This document shows, one piece after another, positions 1 through 7,513 of a stretch of DNA of 38,896 nucleotides; the stretch's first letter is position 1; each line of letters begins with the position of its first letter. The stretch comes from Acidobacteriota bacterium (GTDB taxonomy: Bacteria > Acidobacteriota > Blastocatellia > Pyrinomonadales > Pyrinomonadaceae), in assembly GCA_021323895.1 (NCBI GenBank), contig JAJPKD010000050.1, positions 1 to 38,896 of the forward strand. Reading direction: 5' to 3'. The notes beneath the pieces were generated by a model that was not told where the DNA came from, ran no database searches, and worked only from the letters and a program-made list of their open reading frames with translations. A program made the position numbers and the translations under genes.

Positions 1-378
1 AACGCGACGCTCTTCAAACCGATCAATCAGATTTTGGCGTCGCGCGAAAAGCGGACCCGCGGCCGACTAACCGAAGCCGAAGAAATTACTGAGAGCGTGA
101 ACAAGAAATTGACGCAGTACGAAAAATCTTTGCGCCAAGCGCGAGCCGAAGCTTATGCGATGTCCGAAGCGCAGCGTGCTGAAGTTATGAAGGATCGCCA
201 GCAGAAGCTGAATGAGATGCGCCAACAATTAGCCGAATCGATCTCACAGGAAAAGAAAACGATCCAACAACGAGCTGCAGAAGCGCGCGCCTCTTTGGAA
301 ACTGAATCACGGCAGATCGCCAGCGAGATTAGTTCTCGAGTACTGAGTCGCCCGATCAGCGATGCCGAGATGAATTGA
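1..378 (+). CDS. atpF: ATP synthase F0 subunit b (first copy, 5' truncated)
   Basis: This is the C-terminal part of an F-type ATP synthase b (or b') subunit, the peripheral-stalk protein that ties F1 to the membrane sector. The reading frame is open from base 1, so the membrane anchor and start lie upstream of the window. The visible part opens with LFKPIN and IL-RE, typical of the segment just after the b-subunit membrane helix. It continues as a long, highly charged helix rich in E, K, Q and R with no proline until near the end. Its stop overlaps by one base the ATG of a second b-like gene. Two b-type genes in a row suggest a b/b' heterodimer stalk; which is b and which is b' cannot be decided here. 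Confidence 0.88.
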   Translation, partial: NATLFKPINQILASREKRTRGRLTEAEEITESVNKKLTQYEKSLRQARAEAYAMSEAQRAEVMKDRQQKLNEMRQQLAESISQEKKTIQQRAAEARASLETESRQIASEISSRVLSRPISDAEMN

Positions 379-920
379 TGATGTTTGCTCTCGCAAATTT
401 ATTTTTGTTCGCGGAAGAAGGCCCGAAGTGGTGGGACTATCCCGGCTTTGAGCTGTGGAAGTTCATAAACCTTTTCATCTTTGTTGGCGCGTTGGTTTAC
501 ATCCTCGTTCGCAAAGCGAAGCTCGGCGACGCGTTCAAGGCGCGGCGCGAGGGCATCAAGGCTGAACTGGAAAAGGCGCGCAAGGAACGTGATGCGGCGC
601 TGGCGAAACTGAAGGAAGTCGAGGAGCGTCTGGCGACACTTGATGATCAGGTCGCGGCCATCAGCGCCAAAGCGAAAACCGAAGCCGCTGAAGAGCGCGA
701 ACGAATTGCGCGTTCGACTGAAGCTGAAATCGCCAAGCTCACCGCGCAAGGTCAGCGCGACATTGAGAACGCGGCCAAGGTCGCCAGGAAGGATCTCCGC
801 CGCTTCACGGCGGAACAAAGCGTGCGGTTGGCCGAAGAAATAATCAAACGAAACATTCGACCGGACGACGATGTTCGGTTGATCTCGCGCAACATAGACG
901 ACATGGGAGCCGCCCGATGA
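378..920 (+). CDS. atpF: ATP synthase F0 subunit b (second copy)
   Basis: This is a second peripheral-stalk b subunit of about 180 residues. A short N-terminal stretch leads into WWDYPGFELWKFINL and one membrane helix at about residues 25-43. It is followed by a long charged coiled coil to about residue 150 (many KAR, EAE and ERE runs) and a C-terminal delta-binding region. The ATG at 378 overlaps the upstream TGA (TGATG), which indicates translational coupling. A second ATG at 381 and a TTG at 375 are alternative starts. The 3' end overlaps the delta gene by four bases (ATGA). Order b-b-delta-alpha-gamma is the standard order of an atp operon. Confidence 0.92.
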   Translation: MMFALANLFLFAEEGPKWWDYPGFELWKFINLFIFVGALVYILVRKAKLGDAFKARREGIKAELEKARKERDAALAKLKEVEERLATLDDQVAAISAKAKTEAAEERERIARSTEAEIAKLTAQGQRDIENAAKVARKDLRRFTAEQSVRLAEEIIKRNIRPDDDVRLISRNIDDMGAAR

Positions 921-1456
921 GCGTACAGACGGTAGCGCGCCGCTACGCATCGGCGCTCGCAGATGTTGTGCTGCAACGGGGTGAAGCTCGCGAAGTGCAG
1001 AGCGAGTTGCGTGAATGGGAACAGACGCTGCAGTCGAACTCGAACCTGCGCGAAGTGTTCGCGAATCCCACCATCGCTGTGGATCAAAAGCGCGCGGTGC
1101 TCAACAAACTGATCGGCATTGCCAAGCCGCGGCCGACGACGACAAACTTTCTGAAAGTCCTTCTGCAGAACCAACGACTCACCGAACTCGCTGAGATCAA
1201 TACAAAGTTGGCGCAGATACTGGATGAACGCGCGGGCATGATTGGCGCGACGGTGACTACGGCGCGCGCGGTGCCGCAGGACGCGCAACAGCGGCTGCAG
1301 CACACGCTCGCGACCTTGACGGGAAAGAAAGTTAGGATCGACTTCGCCATGGATCCGGAAATTATTGGCGGCCTGGTGACGCGCATCGGCTCGACGGTCT
1401 ATGACGGTTCAGTGCGCAACCATTTGCAGCAGAGTAAAGAGAAAATGGCGGGATAA
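917..1456 (+). CDS. atpH: ATP synthase F1 subunit delta
   Basis: This is the F1 delta subunit (OSCP-like), 179 residues, the usual length. It joins the b-subunit stalk to the alpha3beta3 head. The N-terminus reads VARRYASALADV, the family's opening helix. The C-terminal part contains KVRIDFAMDPEIIGGLVTRIG, matching the conserved 'D-P-x-l-iGG-v-r-iG' block of delta subunits, then a terminal YDGSVRNHLQQ. The ATG overlaps the stop of the upstream b subunit by four bases. A gap of 73 bases containing short repeats separates it from atpA, unlike the overlapping junctions upstream. Confidence 0.95.
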   Translation: MSVQTVARRYASALADVVLQRGEAREVQSELREWEQTLQSNSNLREVFANPTIAVDQKRAVLNKLIGIAKPRPTTTNFLKVLLQNQRLTELAEINTKLAQILDERAGMIGATVTTARAVPQDAQQRLQHTLATLTGKKVRIDFAMDPEIIGGLVTRIGSTVYDGSVRNHLQQSKEKMAG

Positions 1457-1463
1457 GGAACTG

Positions 1464-1521
1464 TCAGTGGTCAGTTGTCCGTTGCACAAACGAACCACTG
1501 ACTACTGACTACTGACTACTG
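1464..1521. repeat. Short hairpin plus 7-bp tandem repeat between atpH and atpA
   Basis: The gap between atpH and atpA has two overlapping repeat features. TCAGTGGT at 1464-1471 pairs with ACCACTGA at 1494-1501. The heptamer ACTACTG is repeated three times in a row at 1501-1521, with a degenerate copy just upstream. The tract ends only eight bases before the atpA start and no clear Shine-Dalgarno is visible. The hairpin could tune stoichiometry or stability of the polycistronic mRNA, but that is only a suggestion. Confidence 0.7.
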
Positions 1522-1529
1522 ACAAACTT

Positions 1530-3062
1530 ATGGAACCAATCAAAGCAAACGAAATTAACGAAATCATTCGCCAGCAGATCGAAAACTTCGAGACTGGCGT
1601 CACCGTCGCTGAAGTCGGCACCGTAATCAAAGTGGGCGACGGTATCGCCGAGGTTCACGGCCTGGAAAAAGTCATGGCCGTCGAACTGCTCGAGTTCCCG
1701 CATGACGTCCGCGGCCTCGCGCTCAACCTGGAGGAAGACAAAGTCGGCGTCGTACTTTTTGGCGACTTTCAAAAAATCAAGGAAGGCGACATCGTAAAAC
1801 GCACCGGACGCATCATGCAGGTGCCCGTCGGACAGGCCTTGGTCGGCCGTGTGATCGATGCGCTCGGGAATCCGGTTGACGATCGCGGGCCGATCCTTAC
1901 TGACGAATTCAATCCGGTTGAGCGCATCGCTCCCGGCGTCGTCGATCGCCAGCCTGTGAAAGAGCCTTTGCAGACTGGATTGAAAGCGATCGATTCGATG
2001 GTTCCGATCGGTCGCGGCCAGCGCGAACTGATTATTGGCGATCGTCAAACTGGGAAAACGGCGGTCGCGGTCGATGCGATCATCAATCAGCGCGGCAAAG
2101 ATGTCATCTGTATTTATGTCGCGATTGGGCAGAAGGCTTCGACGATTGCGCAAATCGTAAAGACGCTTCAGGATTTTGGCGCGATGGATTACACGATCGT
2201 GGTTGCGGCCACGGCTTCGGATCCCGCCGCGATGCAGTTTCTCGCCCCTTACTCGGGCGCCGCGATGGGCGAGTACTTCTGTGATCGCGGTCAGCACGCG
2301 CTCACGATCTACGACGATCTTTCGAAACAAGCGGCCGCTTATCGCGAGATTTCTTTGCTCTTGCGCCGGCCGCCGGGTCGCGAAGCTTATCCCGGCGATG
2401 TTTTCTATCTCCACTCGCGCTTGCTCGAGCGCGCGGCGAAACTTTCCGACGCGAAAGGCGGCGGCTCGCTGACGAGCTTGCCGGTAATCGAAACTCAAGC
2501 CGGCGACATTTCGGCTTATATTCCGACCAACGTAATTTCGATTACTGACGGCCAGATCTTTTTGGAAGGCGATCTGTTCAATTCCGGTATCCGGCCGGCC
2601 ATCAACGTGGGCAACTCAGTATCGCGCGTGGGCGGCGCGGCGCAGATCAAAGCCATGAAGCAGGTCGCCGGCAGTCTGCGACTCGATCTCGCGCAATATC
2701 GCGAGCTCGCCGCGTTTGCTCAATTCGGATCGGATCTCGACAAGACCACGCAAGCACAGCTCGCGCGGGGCCAACGGCTGACCGAAATTCTGAAGCAGCC
2801 GCAGTATCAGCCGATGGATGTCGAGAAGCAGGTGCTGATCATTTGGGCGGCGACCAACGGTTTTACCGATGACGTCGCGATTGAAGACGTCCGCAAATTC
2901 GAAACGGAACTGCTGAAGTTCATCGAGAATTCTCATCCCGGCGTCTTGCAGAACCTGCGCGAGAAGAAAGCGGTCACCGACGACATCAAGAAAGATCTGG
3001 AACAGTCGCTGAAAGATTTTAAGGATGTTTGGGCGGAGCGCGCGCAAGCCGTCGCGGCGTAG
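1530..3062 (+). CDS. atpA: ATP synthase F1 subunit alpha
   Basis: This is the regulatory, nucleotide-binding alpha subunit of F1-ATPase, 510 residues, full length. The N-terminal beta-barrel domain covers about residues 1-95. The Walker A motif GDRQTGKT is at residues 170-177. The alpha signature around [17 protein letters not shown] is at about 356-372, with R366 in the position of the conserved arginine that reaches the neighbouring catalytic site. The C-terminal helical domain ends normally. The ATG at 1530 gives the usual N-terminus (IRQQIENFE). Confidence 0.98.
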   Translation: MEPIKANEINEIIRQQIENFETGVTVAEVGTVIKVGDGIAEVHGLEKVMAVELLEFPHDVRGLALNLEEDKVGVVLFGDFQKIKEGDIVKRTGRIMQVPVGQALVGRVIDALGNPVDDRGPILTDEFNPVERIAPGVVDRQPVKEPLQTGLKAIDSMVPIGRGQRELIIGDRQTGKTAVAVDAIINQRGKDVICIYVAIGQKASTIAQIVKTLQDFGAMDYTIVVAATASDPAAMQFLAPYSGAAMGEYFCDRGQHALTIYDDLSKQAAAYREISLLLRRPPGREAYPGDVFYLHSRLLERAAKLSDAKGGGSLTSLPVIETQAGDISAYIPTNVISITDGQIFLEGDLFNSGIRPAINVGNSVSRVGGAAQIKAMKQVAGSLRLDLAQYRELAAFAQFGSDLDKTTQAQLARGQRLTEILKQPQYQPMDVEKQVLIIWAATNGFTDDVAIEDVRKFETELLKFIENSHPGVLQNLREKKAVTDDIKKDLEQSLKDFKDVWAERAQAVAA

Positions 3063-3126
3063 CATAGACTTTAGTCTGTGTTTCTGGTTCAACGCATAGC
3101 ACGGTCTCACAGACTGAAGTCTATGC
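3062..3126. repeat. 19-bp inverted repeat between atpA and atpG
   Basis: The arm at 3062-3080 pairs with the arm at 3108-3126 over 19 bases. The only irregularity is one G-U pair. The loop is 27 bases. The sequence (GCATAGACTT-AGTCTGTG type) starts at the atpA stop codon and ends ten bases before the atpG ATG, so it fills the junction. There is no T-tract, so it is not a standard terminator. It resembles the dispersed palindromic repeats seen elsewhere in the window and could act as an RNA stability or processing hairpin. Confidence 0.85.
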
Positions 3127-3136
3127 CACTTTTGGA

Positions 3137-4015
3137 ATGGCAAATCTTCTAGACATTCGCCGGCGCATTAAGTCGGTCAAGAACACGCAGCAGATCACCA
3201 AAGCCATGAAAATGGTTTCGGCGGCGAAGCTGAAGCGCGCGCAGGATCGCGTTATCAACGCGCGGCCGTTCGCTAACAAAATGGCTGACGTGCTGGCCGA
3301 TCTCGCTTCGCAGACCACGGAAGATTTTCATCATCCGCTGCTGGATGCGCGCGGCGATGAAAAGTATCTGGTGGTGCTGGTCACAGCCGACAAAGGTTTG
3401 TGCGGCGCTTTTAATGCGAATCTGATCAAAGCTGCGCAGGCGTTTCTGAAAGCAAACGCTGGCAAAACAATCGAATTTCTCACCGTCGGCCGCAAGGGGC
3501 GCGATTTCTTTCGCCGCAGGGCCACGGTCGCCGGCGAATACGTCGGACTCACCGGCAAAGGCCGAGTTGATTCCTCTGAGGCTCTGGAAGTCGCCGATGA
3601 CATTATCAAACGCTTCACCGAAGATGAGACGATCGACAAAGTTTTTCTGATCTTTGCCGAGTTCAAAACTGTTCTGACCCAACGCATCGTCGCCGAGCAG
3701 CTGCTGCCCATCTCGCGCGCCGCCGAATCGGATGATGCGAACAAAGCATCGGCCGAAGTGAAGGACTACATCTATGAACAGCCGCCCGCGGAGATCTTCA
3801 CTCGCTTGCTGCCGCGTCTGGTCGAGACGCAAATCTTCCGCGCCCTTCTGGAATCGATCGCTTCGGAACAAGGCGCTCGCATGACGGCGATGGATGCGGC
3901 TTCAAAGAACGCCGGCGATCTCATCTCTTCGCTGACCTTGAACATGAACCGCGTTCGTCAGGCAGCCATCACCCGCGAAATCATCGAGATCGTTTCCGGC
4001 GCGGCGGCGTTGTAA
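3137..4015 (+). CDS. atpG: ATP synthase F1 subunit gamma
   Basis: This is the rotor shaft of F1-ATPase, 292 residues, typical length. The N-terminus reads DIRRRIKSVKNTQQITKAMKMVSAAKLKRAQ, the strongly conserved first helix. The C-terminus contains ARMTAMDAASKNAGDLI and LNMNRVRQAAITREIIEIVSGAAAL, the matching family signature. It lies 74 bases after atpA across an inverted repeat. In most operons atpD (beta) and atpC (epsilon) follow, but here the next gene is a toxin-antitoxin module, so beta and epsilon must be encoded elsewhere. Confidence 0.97.
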   Translation: MANLLDIRRRIKSVKNTQQITKAMKMVSAAKLKRAQDRVINARPFANKMADVLADLASQTTEDFHHPLLDARGDEKYLVVLVTADKGLCGAFNANLIKAAQAFLKANAGKTIEFLTVGRKGRDFFRRRATVAGEYVGLTGKGRVDSSEALEVADDIIKRFTEDETIDKVFLIFAEFKTVLTQRIVAEQLLPISRAAESDDANKASAEVKDYIYEQPPAEIFTRLLPRLVETQIFRALLESIASEQGARMTAMDAASKNAGDLISSLTLNMNRVRQAAITREIIEIVSGAAAL

Positions 4016-4044
4016 AAACCGCGCAAGGGTATTAGCATCAAGCT

Positions 4045-4242
4045 ATGGCGACGCTCGAAATCACAATCAAGAAGAAGAACAATCGCGTAGTGGTTGAGAT
4101 GGACGCGGCACGCTTCGAAAAACTGGCCGCAGATTTTGGTCTGTTTAGTCAGGATTTCCTCGCCAGCCTTACTCGCGCCGAACGAGACGTAAAGGCCGGA
4201 CGACTGACCAATATTAAGTCCCTGAGAGACGTTCGGAATTAG
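4045..4242 (+). CDS. Putative antitoxin of a RelE/ParE-type module
   Basis: This 65-residue protein has a beta-rich start (LEITIKKKNNRVVVEMDAA) followed by a helical, charged C-terminus ending NIKSLRDVRN. I do not recognise a named family from the sequence. Its size, its position immediately upstream of a RelE/ParE-fold gene and the four-base gap between them mark it as the likely antitoxin. Such antitoxins usually bind the toxin through a C-terminal helix. Function is inferred mainly from context. Confidence 0.65.
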   Translation: MATLEITIKKKNNRVVVEMDAARFEKLAADFGLFSQDFLASLTRAERDVKAGRLTNIKSLRDVRN

Positions 4243-4246
4243 TGGC

Positions 4247-4516
4247 GTGGAAGTCTTCCTCACCGACGAATTCCTCAAGCGGTATCGCCAGTTGCCTTCG
4301 TCAATACGAAAGAAGGCTGAGAAGCAAGAAAAGCTCTTCCGGCAGAATCCTTTTTACCCCTCGCTTCACACTGAGAAACTCGAGCCGAAAGGCAAGCAGG
4401 TTTGGAGCTTTCGAATAGATCGAAGTTACAGAGTCCTATTCCGGTTCGTCGATGGTGGCGATGTAATCTTTCTTACTGTTGGTCCTCATGACTGGATTTA
4501 CAAGATTCCCTTCTAA
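4247..4516 (+). CDS. RelE/ParE-family toxin
   Basis: This 89-residue protein is the usual length of RelE/ParE-superfamily toxins. It starts at GTG 4247, four bases after the upstream stop. Family features include the N-terminal FLTDEFLKRYRQLPSSIRKKAEKQ helix, then LHTEKLEPKGKQVWSFRIDRSYRVLFRFVDGGDVIFLTVGPHDWIYK. The R-I-D-R-SYRV-F block and the final 'l-vG-HD-iY' pattern are typical of the fold. Members cleave mRNA on the ribosome or poison gyrase; the sequence does not settle which. It forms a two-gene module with 4045-4242. Confidence 0.8.
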   Translation: MEVFLTDEFLKRYRQLPSSIRKKAEKQEKLFRQNPFYPSLHTEKLEPKGKQVWSFRIDRSYRVLFRFVDGGDVIFLTVGPHDWIYKIPF

Positions 4517-4545
4517 CAAAACCATCTATTCGGTCTAGCTCGGCC

Positions 4546-5574
4546 ATGGCCTCTTCAATCGAAACTCAATGGCAGTCGCAGCGTGAACGACGACGACGCC
4601 TGGCCAGAATCACGCTGATCCTTTGCCTAATCATCGCGACGTGTGGAATCGTGGCGTGGTTTTGGGTTACTCAACCATTGCTCTCCCGGCCACAATCCAC
4701 GCAAGCCGTCGCGGTCGATCCGGCACGACTTGAGACCGATGTGCGGATGCTCTCCGGGCAACTACTGCCGCGAGACCAGACTCATCCGCAGAATCTCGAT
4801 CGCGCCGCCGCTTACATTCATTCCCGACTTGCCGAAAGCGGCGGCCGAGTGAGCGAGCAACCATTCACCATCTCTGGCAACACCTATCGCAATGTGATCT
4901 GTTCGTTAGGGCCTGAGTCAAACGAACGCATCGTCGTGGGCGCGCACTACGATTCCTATCACGAGTATCCGGCTGCTGATGACAATGCCAGCGGAGTCGC
5001 CGGACTCATTGAGTTGTCGCGACTGTTATCGCATGCGCAATTGCCTCTGCAAGTTGATCTGGTGGCGTTCTCTCTCGAGGAGCCACCCTACTTCGGCACA
5101 GCGCACATGGGGAGCGTGATCCATGCACAATCGCTGAACGATGCTGGAATCTCAGTAAGGGCGATGCTGTCTTTGGAAATGATCGGTTACTTCAGCGATG
5201 CGCCCGACTCCCAGAGTTTCCCGGTGTCTTTGCTACGAGCCTTCTATCCATCACAAGGAAACTTCATCGCGGTGGTGGGCAGTCTCGGCGAAAGCAGTCT
5301 GGCGCGTCGCGTGAAGCGCGCTATGCTCGGGGCTTCGTCGCTGCCGGTCTATTCAATTAACGCCCCACGATTCGTTCCCGGCGTCGATTTCTCAGACCAC
5401 CTCAGCTATTGGAAAGCGGGTTATGACGCTCTGATGATCACCGACACCGCTTTCTATCGTAATCACAACTATCACACCGCGAACGATACTCCAGAAAGAC
5501 TTGATTATCGGAGAATGGCGATGGCCGTGGCGGGAGTCTATGGCGCTGTGATCAATCTTAGCACCAGCAACTAG
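4546..5574 (+). CDS. Membrane-anchored M28-family metallopeptidase
   Basis: This is a predicted zinc aminopeptidase of the M28 family, 342 residues. An arginine-rich N-terminus (about residues 13-21) precedes a single membrane helix at about 22-43, so the catalytic domain should face outside the cytoplasm. Metal-site motifs are visible: VVGAHYDS (H134), AADDNASG (D146), SLEEPPYFG (E178/E179), and near the end a DFSDHLSY...YHTANDT block supplying a late histidine. The ATG at 4546 is 29 bases after the toxin stop. Substrate is unknown. A second, unrelated-looking M28 peptidase lies at 28864-30510. Confidence 0.88.
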   Translation: MASSIETQWQSQRERRRRLARITLILCLIIATCGIVAWFWVTQPLLSRPQSTQAVAVDPARLETDVRMLSGQLLPRDQTHPQNLDRAAAYIHSRLAESGGRVSEQPFTISGNTYRNVICSLGPESNERIVVGAHYDSYHEYPAADDNASGVAGLIELSRLLSHAQLPLQVDLVAFSLEEPPYFGTAHMGSVIHAQSLNDAGISVRAMLSLEMIGYFSDAPDSQSFPVSLLRAFYPSQGNFIAVVGSLGESSLARRVKRAMLGASSLPVYSINAPRFVPGVDFSDHLSYWKAGYDALMITDTAFYRNHNYHTANDTPERLDYRRMAMAVAGVYGAVINLSTSN

Positions 5575-5603
5575 AGTCCAAAGATCAGAATTGTTTCCAA
5601 TCG

Positions 5604-6122
5604 ATGGCTAAAGAAAAACTGAATCGTCCGCTGAGCAATCTTAACCCCGCGTCGTCGCGCCGGCGCCTTTCTCGTTACGGCCCACTCCTGATCTGGGCCG
5701 CACTCATCTTCATTGGATCGAGCGATCTGCTGGCCGGCTCGCACACAGCCGGGTTTTTGGTGCGCCCGCTGCGCTGGCTGTTTCCGAATTCGAGTGAAGC
5801 AACGCTGCAGACGATCCATCTTTTAATTCGCAAAGCCGGGCATGTGGTCGAATATGCGATTCTGGCGGGGCTGGCGGCGCGCGCCTTTCGCACGTCGTCA
5901 CGCGAACTTCTGCGCGCGCGGTGGTTTTGGATTTCGCTGCTCGTCGTCGTCGTCTATTCCCTGACTGACGAGTATCACCAAAGTTTTGTGCCGTCGCGGG
6001 GAGCTTCGCTGCACGACAGCCTGATCGACTCGCTGGGTGGACTGGCAGCTCTGGCAATCATCGCCTGGAGGCATCGTGCCAAAACCAGGAGCGGTAGCGA
6101 GCGGATCAAGCGAGATCGCTGA
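5604..6122 (+). CDS. VanZ-like membrane protein
   Basis: This is a 172-residue integral membrane protein with about four hydrophobic helices. It carries the VanZ-family pattern: RKAGHVVEYAILAGL, then SLTDEYHQSFVPSRGASLHDSLIDSLGG. The conserved residues (K-x2-H-x2-EY, DE-x2-Q-x-F, R-x4-D) are in the expected order. VanZ relatives are linked to low-level teicoplanin resistance, but most members have no known function. The last 15 residues or so (SGSERIKRDR end) are encoded by the left arm of a palindromic element that begins at 6076, so the C-terminal tail is probably repeat-derived. Confidence 0.85.
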   Translation: MAKEKLNRPLSNLNPASSRRRLSRYGPLLIWAALIFIGSSDLLAGSHTAGFLVRPLRWLFPNSSEATLQTIHLLIRKAGHVVEYAILAGLAARAFRTSSRELLRARWFWISLLVVVVYSLTDEYHQSFVPSRGASLHDSLIDSLGGLAALAIIAWRHRAKTRSGSERIKRDR

Positions 6123-6177
6123 ACATAGGGAAAGAGGAACCTCTTGATCCGGTCTCTACAGCTCCCGGTTCTGACAC
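6076..6177. repeat. MITE-like palindromic element, copy 1 (GTGTCAG family)
   Basis: The left arm at 6076-6099 and the right arm at 6154-6177 are complementary at about 19 of 24 positions. The arms follow the pattern GTGYCARAACCRGGAGC at the outer end. The element is about 102 bp. It shares arm sequence (GTGTCAGTACC, then GATAGCGAGCGGATCA) with the better preserved copy at 36037-36148. Its left arm forms the 3' end of the VanZ-like gene and supplies that gene's stop codon. It has no coding capacity of its own. Confidence 0.72.
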
Positions 6178-6217
6178 CTCCACTCGCCGTACTAACACGC
6201 CGTGACCTGCCGACAGA

Positions 6218-6248
6218 TTGAACACGTCACAGGTTTTCACCGTATAAT
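6218..6248 (+). promoter_or_regulatory. Candidate sigma-70-type promoter for the SPFH gene
   Basis: TTGAAC at 6218-6223 and a perfect TATAAT at 6243-6248 lie 30 bases upstream of the SPFH gene start. The spacer is 19 bases, slightly long. The -10 box is strong and the -35 is moderate. It follows the palindromic element and fits a separate transcription unit for 6278-7342. Confidence 0.5.
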
Positions 6249-6277
6249 ACCTGGCAGTTCACACAAGGAGACTACAC

Positions 6278-7342
6278 ATGGGAATTCTCGACCGGCTCAG
6301 CCCGACTGCACAGTTCATCGAAGTTATCGAGTGGCTCGACGACTCCACCGACACCATGCTTTACCGGTTCCCGGTGAAGGACCAGGAAATCAAGAATGGC
6401 GCTCAGTTAATCGTGCGCGAATCGCAGGCGGCGGTTTTTGTTCATGAAGGCCAAATCGCCGACGTGTTCGGCCCGGGCCGTTACACGGTTGAAGGCGGCA
6501 ACACGCCGATCCTTTCAAAGCTCGGCGCGTGGAAGTACGGATTTAACTCGCCGATGAAATCGGAAGTCTATTTCGTCAACACGAAACAGTTCACCGATCG
6601 CAAGTGGGGCACGTCCAATCCGGTGATGATGCGCGACAGTGACTTTGGCATGGTTCGTCTGCGCGCGTTTGGGATTTATTCGATGCGCGTCGCTGACCCG
6701 CGCGAGTTGATCAAACAAATCGCCGGCACGAATGCGCGCTTCGTGACTGAAGACATTGAAGGCCAACTGCGCCGGACTTTGGTCAGCGGATTTTCTGATG
6801 CGCTGGGTGAATCAAAGATCGCGGCGTTGGATCTTGCTTCTAATTATGACGAGCTGGGGCAGTTTGCGAAGAATAAACTTCAGGATGAATTCAAGTCGCT
6901 CGGGTTAGAGCTGACAAAGTTCACCGTCGAAAACATTTCTCTTCCCGAAGAAGTCGAAAAAGCGATGGACCAGCGGACGCAGATGGGCGTGCTGGGCGAC
7001 ATGGGCAAGTACACGCAGTTCCAGGCGGCGCAGGCAATGCGCGATGCGGCCCAGAACGAGGGCGGTGGCGCGGGATTGGGCGCGGGCCTCGGCGCGGGTT
7101 TCGCCGTCGGCAACGTGATGGCCGGCGCCATGTCCGATGCGATGCGACCACGCGGCGGATCAGAACCGGCAGCGGCGCCTTCAACCCAAAAGTGCGTGAA
7201 ATGCGGGGCGTCGCTCCAGGCCGGCGCGAAATTCTGCAGCGATTGCGGCGCTTCGCAAGTTCCCGCGAAGTGTTCCAACTGCCAGAAGGAGCTGGCGCCG
7301 GGCGCGAAGTTCTGCAACGAGTGCGGCACCACGGTCGAGTAA
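6278..7342 (+). CDS. SPFH/band-7 domain protein with C-terminal zinc ribbons
   Basis: This 354-residue protein has an N-terminal SPFH-like half (about 20-240), with FIEVIEWLDDSTDTMLYRFP near the start and a stomatin-like VENISLPEEVEKAMDQRTQMGVLGD helix. A glycine/alanine-rich linker follows (GGGAGLGAGLGAG). The C-terminus holds two short zinc ribbons with four CxxC pairs: CVKCG/CSDCG and CSNCQ/CNECG. Proteins with this layout are widespread, soluble or membrane-associated scaffolds of poorly known function. The start is fixed by AAGGAG at 6265-6270, seven bases before the ATG. It is monocistronic, with its own promoter candidate and a hairpin terminator. Confidence 0.88.
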   Translation: MGILDRLSPTAQFIEVIEWLDDSTDTMLYRFPVKDQEIKNGAQLIVRESQAAVFVHEGQIADVFGPGRYTVEGGNTPILSKLGAWKYGFNSPMKSEVYFVNTKQFTDRKWGTSNPVMMRDSDFGMVRLRAFGIYSMRVADPRELIKQIAGTNARFVTEDIEGQLRRTLVSGFSDALGESKIAALDLASNYDELGQFAKNKLQDEFKSLGLELTKFTVENISLPEEVEKAMDQRTQMGVLGDMGKYTQFQAAQAMRDAAQNEGGGAGLGAGLGAGFAVGNVMAGAMSDAMRPRGGSEPAAAPSTQKCVKCGASLQAGAKFCSDCGASQVPAKCSNCQKELAPGAKFCNECGTTVE

Positions 7343-7368
7343 CCAGAACTCGTCGATCTGAAAATGGA

Positions 7369-7403
7369 AGAGCCGGGAGCTTTATGGGCTTCCGGCTCTT
7401 TTT
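7369..7403 (+). terminator. Rho-independent terminator after the SPFH gene
   Basis: A 12-bp stem (7369-7380 with 7388-7399, one G-U pair) closes a seven-base loop and runs into a T-tract at 7398-7403. It starts 26 bases after the SPFH stop codon. Confidence 0.9.
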
Positions 7404-7498
7404 GTCTTCCAGTTTTGATCGCGCAAATTGACAGCACGTTGGGAATTATTTTTTCGCTATACTCAAATTCCCCGCTCACCTGCCCCGCCTCTCATCAC

Positions 7499-7505
7499 AA
7501 GGAGG
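7499..7505 (+). promoter_or_regulatory. Ribosome binding site that fixes a TTG start
   Basis: AAGGAGG at 7499-7505 is a near-perfect Shine-Dalgarno eight bases before TTG 7514. The first ATG, at 7532, would be 26 bases away, so TTG is the more likely start of the PilZ gene. Confidence 0.75.
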
Positions 7506-7513
7506 ACTGAATC

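Noticed and set aside
399-950. Long open frame antisense to the atp genes
   Set aside because: It lies opposite conserved atpF and atpH, has no recognisable domain and no ribosome binding site. Similar long antisense frames opposite atpA, atpG, the ketosynthase and thiC were dropped for the same reason.
7428-7464. Promoter TTGACA...TATACT before the PilZ gene
   Set aside because: The boxes are separated by 25 bases, too far for a sigma-70 promoter, and no better -10 lies at 16-18 bases.
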